Part shown: in pieces, positions 41,406-47,517 of the stretch
Layout: each line of letters starts with the position of its first letter
How positions within the stretch are numbered: the stretch's first letter is position 1
Assembly (NCBI GenBank): GCA_027483535.1
Contig: JAIXUN010000002.1
Location: 1,612,001-1,676,000, forward strand
DNA length: 64,000 nucleotides
Source of the DNA: a bacterium
GTDB lineage: Bacteria; Armatimonadota; Fimbriimonadia; Fimbriimonadales; Fimbriimonadaceae
Reading direction: 5' to 3'
The notes under the pieces: model-generated
What the model was told of the DNA's origin: nothing
What the model saw: the letters and a program-made list of their open reading frames with translations, nothing else
Databases searched by the model: none
Made by a program: the position numbers and the translations under genes

Positions 41406-42646
41406 CTTGCGGCTTTGATCCCCCTCTGTGCCAGGGCCCCTTCCATGGCATGAATGACCGCTTCATCAAACTGTGTTCCGCTGCATCGCTTCAGTTCGGC
41501 GAGCGCTTCTTCCGGAGAGATCGGCTTGCGATACCGCCGAATCGAGTCCTCATCGCTCCCGGTCATCGCGTCAAAAGCGTCGATCGCACAGATGATCTTG
41601 CTTTCGAGGGGGATTTGATCACCGCTGAGTCCTTTCGGATACCCTCTTCCATCTACCCGCTCATGGTGGAACCGAACCCAGTGGGCGACGTTCCCAAATC
41701 CCCCAACGAGGCGGAGAATCCGGGCGCCGTATTCGGGGTGAAGCTTGACCTGCTCGTACTCTTCGTCGGTGAGCTTGCCTGGCTTTTCAAGAATGCGCTC
41801 ATCGACCGCGAGTTTGCCGATGTCGTGCAGGAGGGCGGCGTGTCCTAGCAACTCAAGTCGGCGATCACCGATGCCTAACCTCTTTCCGACCTCTTTGGCC
41901 AGTTCTGCAACCCGACCAGAGTGCGAACCCGTGTAGGGATGGGCGTGATTCAACATGGCGCTCATCGACCGTAGGCAGGTCTCTGCACGCTCGGAAAGCG
42001 TTCGCCTGCGAAAGAGAACGTAGGCTGCTGCAAAACAAGGGACGATGGCGATTCCGACAGATCGGTCTCCGAGAGGTCCCAAAAACACGAGTGCTCGGGT
42101 CGATAGCAAAAGTCCGGAGAAGAGAACGCCCATCTCAAAAATGCTTGGAAAACCAAGTTGCTCCGGCATCGGCGTTACTCGGCGAAGCCCGAGCAGAGCC
42201 GCCGTGGGCAGGAACAGTGCAAGGCAAGCGCCTACCCACGGGTTCATGCCGTTGGCAACACCCATTGAGACGGCAAGCCCAAGGGCGATGTTGGGAACAA
42301 GTGTCAGGCGAGCCGAGCGATAGTCTGCAAAGAGGAAACCGAGGGCGACTCCCTCCACCAGGACCGCAAAAGCAACATGGTCCGGGGCGATGTCGAAGGT
42401 GCCTGCCCAAACCGGCGATAGGATCGCCACGATCGATACCGGAGGGACAGCCTTTAGGCCCGATCTAAGCAGGAAGGGCACCAATAAAGCCCAGGCAAGC
42501 GGCTCTTTAGCAAAACTCGGGAGACCGATCGCGGCGAGTGTGAAAAGGGCAACAACCCCAAGAGCGCGAAAGCGATCTTGGAGCCACCTTTCCTCCACCC
42601 TTGAGCCCCCCACGACTCTGGGCGTTTTCGTTTTTACTAACGCCAT
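41402..42646 (-). CDS. Membrane HD-GYP domain protein, probable cyclic di-GMP phosphodiesterase
   Basis: A 414-residue protein. Residues about 30-205 form seven or eight membrane helices, a sensor-like module, followed by a complete HD-GYP domain: HSGRVAELAKEVG, LLHDIGKLAVDERIL, HPEYGARIL, FHHERVDGRGYPKGL, IDAFDAMTG. It should break down cyclic di-GMP, switching between motility and attachment, which fits the pilin-like and flagellin genes nearby. It heads an operon with the degenerate copy. TAGGGT lies 12 nt before the ATG and GGCAGGGG precedes it. Confidence 0.88.
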   Translation of the reverse strand: MALVKTKTPRVVGGSRVEERWLQDRFRALGVVALFTLAAIGLPSFAKEPLAWALLVPFLLRSGLKAVPPVSIVAILSPVWAGTFDIAPDHVAFAVLVEGVALGFLFADYRSARLTLVPNIALGLAVSMGVANGMNPWVGACLALFLPTAALLGLRRVTPMPEQLGFPSIFEMGVLFSGLLLSTRALVFLGPLGDRSVGIAIVPCFAAAYVLFRRRTLSERAETCLRSMSAMLNHAHPYTGSHSGRVAELAKEVGKRLGIGDRRLELLGHAALLHDIGKLAVDERILEKPGKLTDEEYEQVKLHPEYGARILRLVGGFGNVAHWVRFHHERVDGRGYPKGLSGDQIPLESKIICAIDAFDAMTGSDEDSIRRYRKPISPEEALAELKRCSGTQFDEAVIHAMEGALAQRGIKAAR

Positions 42647-42727
42647 CCCCTGCCCGGCACCCTAGTGCAATTACCGTCCGATTAAGGACGTCATGGGAAC
42701 AGTCTACGATGCTCTTTTGTGGATTCG

Positions 42728-43732
42728 TTATTTAGTTTTGACGGAATTAATCTTGTTCAATTTTAGAGTCGTGCGTCCGCGCAGGTTCGTTTGTAGAATT
42801 GCGTTGGACGCACTGCCTACGTAAATCTCGAATTTGCCTTGAGATTTAGCTGTCGCACGCAGGGTGTGATGAGAAATCGGGTCCAAATCGAAGTCGATTG
42901 CCGCGCTCAGTTCCAAGGGCAGTTTTTTTATCTCGCCCGATGCGTTTTTCTCGCCGAGGAGTTGCGCCGCGTATGCGGCTAGATCGGCTTTCGTTGAGAA
43001 ATCGGCACTGATGCGGAGAATATCCTTCCCAGCCGAGTTCTTCATCTTCCCCTTGTAGGTGAAGGTGTAGTCGAGCCGTTGGACAGCCTGATTGGCATCC
43101 GCTTTGTTCTTTTGCGGCGTAAATCCAACCGTCCGCTTCCAGGTGTCACCGACTTTCACTTTCTCGAGCGGAAGCTTTGGTGCGAAGTCCATGGACGAAT
43201 CGAGGTTGCCGGTGAATAGGGCAAGTCGATACATCTCGCCGACGAACTGACCCAAAAGCCCGGCCGCAACGTTATCGGTCAGATTGTCTTGAAGCACCCG
43301 GAGAGTACGTTGTTGACTTCCCTTTTTCTTGGGATCCTTCGGAGTGAGGTCTACGATGTCAAGAACATCGTTCACCGGCGAGACATCCATCTGAAGTTTG
43401 TATTTCAGGGGGATCTTAATGGTTTGCGGCGCTTCTCCGGCCGACTCTGTGACCTGGGTGATATTCGGCCGCTCGTAGAGAGCCTGGACAATCCCATCAA
43501 CTTTCGGCTTCTGAATGGTGAGCGTGAAGCCGTAGCGCTGGGTGATGTCTTCCGGAATGAAGGTTTGGAGTTCGCCTGACCTCTGCTCAACAGTTAGGCT
43601 TCCCTCCACCGAGTAGTCCAGAACTTGATTCGCCAGAAACTTTCGGGACAGGGAGATCGCCTCACCCTCGGTTTGAACTCGGTTCAATCCGGAAGTTGCA
43701 AGTACCAAGGGAATCATAGAGAGCAAATTCAT
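42728..43732 (-). CDS. Secreted protein of unknown function with start inside an inverted repeat
   Basis: A 334-residue protein with a short signal peptide (MNLLSMIPLVLATSG). Beta-rich, with segments PLEKVKVGDTWKRTVGF, YTFTYKGKMKNSAGKDILRI and a basic C-terminus. The arrangement is like that of the protein at 24138-24839 and of DUF6263-type exported proteins, but similarity is weak. The ATG lies in the loop of a perfect 12-bp inverted repeat (43713-43745), and TATCAT sits 8 nt upstream. Confidence 0.65.
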   Translation of the reverse strand: MNLLSMIPLVLATSGLNRVQTEGEAISLSRKFLANQVLDYSVEGSLTVEQRSGELQTFIPEDITQRYGFTLTIQKPKVDGIVQALYERPNITQVTESAGEAPQTIKIPLKYKLQMDVSPVNDVLDIVDLTPKDPKKKGSQQRTLRVLQDNLTDNVAAGLLGQFVGEMYRLALFTGNLDSSMDFAPKLPLEKVKVGDTWKRTVGFTPQKNKADANQAVQRLDYTFTYKGKMKNSAGKDILRISADFSTKADLAAYAAQLLGEKNASGEIKKLPLELSAAIDFDLDPISHHTLRATAKSQGKFEIYVGSASNAILQTNLRGRTTLKLNKINSVKTK

Positions 43733-43745
43733 CGCTCTCTATGAT
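43713..43745. promoter_or_regulatory. 12-bp perfect inverted repeat around a start codon
   Basis: ATCATAGAGAGC (43713-43724), 9-nt loop holding the start codon, GCTCTCTATGAT (43734-43745). It also contains most of the predicted -10 box. It could be a repressor operator or, in RNA, a hairpin exposing the start in its loop. Confidence 0.5.
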
Positions 43746-43760
43746 ACGGAATAGATGCCG

Positions 43761-44879
43761 CTATCGCAGACACTGTTTTGCGATAACCATGCGTTGAATT
43801 TCGCTACAGCCTTCGCCGATCTCGGTAAGTTTGGCATCCCGCCACAATTTCTCAACCAGGAACTCGTAGGTCATGCCTCGACCGCCGTGCACCTGAATAG
43901 CGCGATTGGTCACACGATTCGCGGTTTCGCTCGCGTAGAGCTTTGCCATCGACGATTCTTTCACAACCGGAAGGCCCATGTCGAACATCTTCGCCCCCTT
44001 GTGCAGAAGAAGCTTAGCAGCCTCGATCTCCATCGCGCTGTCGGCGATGAAGTTTTGAACCGACTGCATGTCGCAGAGACGGCGATTGAACTGCTCTCGC
44101 TGCTTGGAGTACTCGACCATCAGCTCAAATGCCTTCTCGGCGATACCAAGAGCCATCGCTGCGATGCCAAGTCGGCCTCGATAGAGCAGACCAATTGCTT
44201 GCTCGAAGGTGCACGGCGTGTGCCAGCCAATCGCGTCCTTCAGCTTGAAGGCAACTGTGTTGGAGGCAGAAACACCGACGGTGTGAATGCGTTGGTCGAA
44301 GACGTACCCATCTTGCTTGGTCTCCACAAGGAAAGCACTCAGCTCGGTCTCGGAGGTACGGGCGATGAGGATGATCAAGTCAGCCTTGCCACCGTTTGTA
44401 ATGAACATCTTGTGGCCGTTGATCTTGAAGTAGCCCGGGCGATCTTCAATGGGTTCCGCCTTCGTGCGAACGCGTCGGGCGTCAGATCCTGCGTCTGGCT
44501 CCGTGAGACCCCAGGCGAGCTTGATTTCACCGGTCTTGATCCCAGGCAGATACTTCTGCTTCTGCTCTTCGGTTCCGAAGACCTCGATGTGCGCGACGCA
44601 AAGGGCGTTTATCGCAGCGACGTTCATCGAAAGGGCTGGGTCTCCCTTCGCAAGCTCGCGACAGGTTTCCACGTAGCCCATGCACGAGAGACCAAGACCA
44701 CCGTTCTCCTTTGAAAGGGTCATGGAAAGCATGCCGGCCGAGCCGAGCTTCAGCCAAATGTCGTCGTCAAAAGCCTTTTGCTCCTCCCACTTGCGTGTCT
44801 TTGGAAGGACTTCGGCCTCGACAAACGATCGGACCGTCGAAAGAAAATCGTTCTCAGTGGGCGTAATCTCAAGAAACAT
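43761..44879 (-). CDS. Acyl-CoA dehydrogenase
   Basis: FAD enzyme that introduces the trans-2 double bond in acyl-CoA, passing electrons to ETF (genes at 49877-51495). The 372 residues show the N-terminal helices, the FAD segment CHAIQLPELIS-equivalent WGLTEPDAGSDARRV, GHKMFITNGGKADL, and the C-terminal VHGGRGMTYEFLVEKLWRD with catalytic Glu in IGEGCSEIQ. Chain-length preference cannot be told. Start ATG 44879 chosen; a start 14 codons upstream would add an unusual proline-rich stretch. Divergent from the B12-domain regulator. Confidence 0.92.
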   Translation of the reverse strand: MFLEITPTENDFLSTVRSFVEAEVLPKTRKWEEQKAFDDDIWLKLGSAGMLSMTLSKENGGLGLSCMGYVETCRELAKGDPALSMNVAAINALCVAHIEVFGTEEQKQKYLPGIKTGEIKLAWGLTEPDAGSDARRVRTKAEPIEDRPGYFKINGHKMFITNGGKADLIILIARTSETELSAFLVETKQDGYVFDQRIHTVGVSASNTVAFKLKDAIGWHTPCTFEQAIGLLYRGRLGIAAMALGIAEKAFELMVEYSKQREQFNRRLCDMQSVQNFIADSAMEIEAAKLLLHKGAKMFDMGLPVVKESSMAKLYASETANRVTNRAIQVHGGRGMTYEFLVEKLWRDAKLTEIGEGCSEIQRMVIAKQCLR

Positions 44880-44955
44880 CGTTGTAATCCTTGGCTTCGG
44901 CGGGGCGTTTCCCGACTTCAATCGGTTCTACGCATTCCGGCGCTTCGTTGCGCCT

Positions 44956-45063
44956 CTGGTTGTACCAGAACGGGGGATGTATAAAGAGGCCCCTTTAGAG
45001 TTCACTCAACGGTGCCGAATGATATATCAGCCTACGAACGAATCAATTCAGCGTAGAATGATA
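44956..45063. promoter_or_regulatory. Intergenic region with dyads and a repeat upstream of the B12-type regulator
   Basis: In the 204-bp gap between divergent genes: CTGGT-TGT-ACCAG (44956-44968), TAAAGAGG-CCCCTTTA (44982-44997, one mismatch), and the direct repeat GAATGATA at 45017-45024 and 45056-45063. The second copy overlaps a TAGAAT box (45054-45059). These are candidate sites for the regulator; none is proven. Confidence 0.35.
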
Positions 45064-45083
45064 GGAAAGGGATAAAAACCAGC

Positions 45084-46094
45084 GTGAATGTTTACGAAGA
45101 ATTAAGTGAAGCCTCCCGTAGGACGATTTTAAAGGAACTCCTGAAGGGTCCGCGCAATGTCTCGGAACTCGTGGAGCAAACCGGTTTGAAGCAACCGAAC
45201 GTGTCAAACCACCTTGCTCGCATGCGAGCAAAGGGCATCGTTCGCGCTTCAAAAGACGGAAGGCAGGTTTTTTACAGTATTGCTTCAGCGGACATTGAAG
45301 ACGCGGTTCGATCTTTTCTCCGAGAGGGCGAAGACGAAGTTTTTGAAATCAATATCGCGGAGTCGGCAAAGGAATACGCAAAAGCAGCCATTCGGGGCGA
45401 TGAGGGCAAGTGTGCAGAGATCCTCGATCGCTGTCTCAAGGCACGGCTTACGATTCTTGAGATATTTCAAGACTTCTTGGGCGGAGCAATGGCAACCGTG
45501 GGCACCTGGTACAAGGTGGAAGCCATTGACGAGGCGCAAGAGCACATGGCTTCGGCGATCACGGAACGAATGCTTTCAAGGACGGCACAGTTCTTTGGAC
45601 CACGTTCTCGTAGCGAACGATCCGCTATTCTTGGTTGCGCGCCTCACTCGTGGCACGTCATTGGTCTGCGAATGATCAACGACTATCTTCGGTTTTGCGG
45701 ATGGAAGACCCAGTATCTGGGAGCCAACGTGCCCGTAGACAGTTTCGTTGCCTCGGTGCGAGAGAACAAGCCGGACCTTGTCCTAATCAGTTGCTCGGCG
45801 GCGGACAGCATCGAGTCCACCCTTGAGCTCATTCGGTCGCTCACCGAGCTTCGGTCGACGAAGCAGGATTTCTTGGTCGGAGTAGGCGGAGGAGCCGTTC
45901 TGAACTATCCTCATGCGTTTCGAGACGCTGGTGCGGACTTCTCCTCAAGGGACTTGAAGACGTTTGCGCTGGAAGCGCTCCCGGAAATCGAGCGCGTGGG
46001 AAGAGCAAGTGGCGACTGGAACGATGCCCAGTTGAACGGCCTTAAGCAGAAGGCCACCCTTGACGTTTCTGAGCTTGAAACAGCAAACGACTGA
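45084..46094 (+). CDS. ArsR-type regulator fused to a CarH-like B12-binding domain
   Basis: A 336-residue cytosolic regulator. Residues 5-75 form an ArsR-type winged helix (ASRRTILKELLKGPRNVSEL, QTGLKQPNVSNHLARM). Residues about 95-170 are a B12-binding cap: Trp142 and the pair Glu153-His154 recall the W-x9-EH motif that covers adenosylcobalamin in the photoreceptor CarH, with one extra residue here. Residues about 180-300 are a B12-binding Rossmann domain: His191 in SWHVIGL stands for the lower ligand (the usual D/E-x-H has Ser), and GVGGGAV follows. CarH/LitR proteins use a MerR-type DNA-binding domain, so the ArsR head is unusual. Start is GTG with AGGAAAGG upstream. Could sense light or B12 level. 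Confidence 0.85.
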   Translation: MNVYEELSEASRRTILKELLKGPRNVSELVEQTGLKQPNVSNHLARMRAKGIVRASKDGRQVFYSIASADIEDAVRSFLREGEDEVFEINIAESAKEYAKAAIRGDEGKCAEILDRCLKARLTILEIFQDFLGGAMATVGTWYKVEAIDEAQEHMASAITERMLSRTAQFFGPRSRSERSAILGCAPHSWHVIGLRMINDYLRFCGWKTQYLGANVPVDSFVASVRENKPDLVLISCSAADSIESTLELIRSLTELRSTKQDFLVGVGGGAVLNYPHAFRDAGADFSSRDLKTFALEALPEIERVGRASGDWNDAQLNGLKQKATLDVSELETAND

Positions 46095-46117
46095 CGCCGG
46101 ATCGATCGGTAAATACA

Positions 46118-46159
46118 AAAAAGAGAGCGGGGAGCCAATAAGCTCCCCGCTCTCTTTTT
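46118..46159. terminator. Bidirectional terminator between the B12-type regulator and rplT
   Basis: Perfect 18-bp stem AAAAAGAGAGCGGGGAGC / GCTCCCCGCTCTCTTTTT (46118-46135 with 46142-46159), 6-nt loop. T-runs exist on both strands. Confidence 0.93.
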
Positions 46160-46171
46160 CCTTTGTCCTGG

Positions 46172-46525
46172 TTACAGACCCTTTCGAGCTTGTTCGACGA
46201 CTGCTTTGAAAGCGTTCATGTCGGCGATAGCCAGCTCGCTGAGCATCTTTCGGTTGATTTGAATTCCTTGCGAGTTCAAACCGTGGATCAGCTGCGAATA
46301 CTTGATTCCGGCTTCAGCGCACCCTGCGGTGATCCGAACGATCCAGAGGCGGCGGAAGTCGCGCTTCTTTGCTCGGCGGTCTCGGAAAGCGTACTGTCCG
46401 GACTTCATCACCTGCTCATGGGCTCGGCTGAAGACGTTCTTCTTTCGACCCCAATAGCCTGATGCTCTTGCGATGATTTTCTTGTGGCGCTTGTGGCGCA
46501 TTAAACCACGTTTAACACGTGCCAT
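46172..46525 (-). CDS. rplT: 50S ribosomal protein L20
   Basis: Early-assembly protein of the large ribosomal subunit binding 23S rRNA; in several bacteria it also represses this operon. The 117 residues match L20 from ARVKRGLMRHKRHKKIIARA to the end, including GYWGRKKNVFSRAHEQVMKS and RDRRAKKRDFRRLWIVRI. Last gene of infC-rpmI-rplT, the conserved order. GGAGTAATTA precedes the ATG. Confidence 0.97.
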   Translation of the reverse strand: MARVKRGLMRHKRHKKIIARASGYWGRKKNVFSRAHEQVMKSGQYAFRDRRAKKRDFRRLWIVRITAGCAEAGIKYSQLIHGLNSQGIQINRKMLSELAIADMNAFKAVVEQARKGL

Positions 46526-46618
46526 TAATTACTCCTTGTTTGCTTGGTTCACCGCTTCCCAACCGATCCGAATCGGCAGTGACGGTAAAGGACGAAGTGG
46601 GAGCGAACTCCCACGGAA

Positions 46619-46813
46619 CTACATAACGAGAAGACGTCGGATTCTCTTCTTCTCGCCTTGAAAGATCACCGGTTCCCCTTCCAGGGCTCGTCGGGCGCTC
46701 TTTCGCTTATGCAAGAACTGGTGGCTATTGTGCGTCCGTCTCCGGGTGATCTTGCCCGTCCCCGTGATCTTGAACCGCTTCGCCGCCGTCTTGTTTGTCT
46801 TCAGCTTTGGCAT
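46619..46813 (-). CDS. rpmI: 50S ribosomal protein L35
   Basis: Small large-subunit protein. The 64 residues start MPKLKTNKTAAKRFKITGTG and end GEKKRIRRLLVM, as in the L35 family. The start is ATG 46813 (AAGAAAG upstream). Its first 89 nt also encode, in another frame, the C-terminus of IF-3, so the two proteins share DNA and translation is surely linked. Confidence 0.96.
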   Translation of the reverse strand: MPKLKTNKTAAKRFKITGTGKITRRRTHNSHQFLHKRKSARRALEGEPVIFQGEKKRIRRLLVM

Positions 46814-47360
46814 CTTTCTTCTTTGCTCCAGGTTTAGGCGTCAGGATCATGATCATGAGCCTTCCGTCGAGAGCCGGAGCCCTCTCCACGGATCCCGCTT
46901 CGGCGCACAACTCGGCAAAGATTGCTAGTCGCTTCTGTCCAAGTTCAGGGTGAGCGATCTCTCGCGCCCGAAATTGGCAAGTAACTTTAACCTTGTGGCC
47001 CTCTTCCAAGAAGCGAATTGCGTTCTTGGACAAGAAGCCCATGTCGTGCTCCGCGATTCGCGGGCTTATCTTTATACCCTTTACTTCGGCAGAATGCTTC
47101 TTCTTATCCTTTCCGGCCTTGCCTTCCAGATACTTGTGCTTGCCGTAATCAACGATTTTCGCAACGGGAGGGTCCGCCGTCGCGGTGATGAGAACGAGGT
47201 CCAGTCCTTCACCCTGAGCCATGTTTAGGGCTTCGCGTGATGAGAACACTCCAAGCTGCTTGCCCTCAAAATTGATCAGGCGCAGTTCTTTGAATTTGAG
47301 CAGACGCCCATTAATGTCCGGGGCTGGCTCGGGACGGACAGGTCTTCTAAACCTTGCTAT
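46725..47360 (-). CDS. infC: Translation initiation factor IF-3, apparently starting at AUA
   Basis: IF-3 checks start codons on the 30S subunit. The 211 residues comprise the N-domain (ARFRRPVRPEPAPDINGRLL, then LRLINFEGKQLGVFSSREAL), the linker helix and the C-domain (KGIKISPRIAEHDMGFL, FLEEGHKVKVTCQFRAREIAH, GRLMIMILTPK). The start is inferred at ATA 47360: it is 5 nt after GAGGTG, an in-frame TGA lies 12 nt upstream, and the only ordinary in-frame start that is well placed, GTG 47249, would delete the conserved N-domain. IF-3 of E. coli starts at AUU for autoregulation, so a rare start is sensible. The last 30 residues are an acidic extension (KKDAKAEDKQDGGEAVQDHG...) overlapping rpmI by 89 nt. 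Confidence 0.88.
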   Translation of the reverse strand: MARFRRPVRPEPAPDINGRLLKFKELRLINFEGKQLGVFSSREALNMAQGEGLDLVLITATADPPVAKIVDYGKHKYLEGKAGKDKKKHSAEVKGIKISPRIAEHDMGFLSKNAIRFLEEGHKVKVTCQFRAREIAHPELGQKRLAIFAELCAEAGSVERAPALDGRLMIMILTPKPGAKKKDAKAEDKQDGGEAVQDHGDGQDHPETDAQ

Positions 47361-47397
47361 TGTTTCACCTCATTCATACGTTGACGCATTCGACTTA

Positions 47398-47426
47398 AGT
47401 ATAGCTTCGGCAGGGGGGACTGTCAA
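47398..47426 (-). promoter_or_regulatory. Housekeeping promoter of infC-rpmI-rplT
   Basis: On the minus strand: TTGACA (complement of 47421-47426), 17-bp spacer, TATACT (complement of 47398-47403). This is the best sigma-70-type promoter in the window. Start near 47391, leader about 31 nt, holding GAGGTG. Confidence 0.85.
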
Positions 47427-47517
47427 ACTTAGCAGGTCACTTCAATTTTATCGGCGCCGTTCGGTGGAAATGACGAATAGCTGGAAGGTGTAGAACAGAG
47501 GCGGTAGATTAGGCACC

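Noticed and set aside
43755-44714. A 319-codon plus-strand open frame opposite the acyl-CoA dehydrogenase gene
   Set aside because: It is antisense of a well-conserved enzyme and no family is seen.
47361-47368. TGTTTCAC, a half parS site
   Set aside because: Only half of TGTTTCACGTGAAACA is present. It falls in the infC leader near the ribosome site and is far from parAB, so chance is likely.
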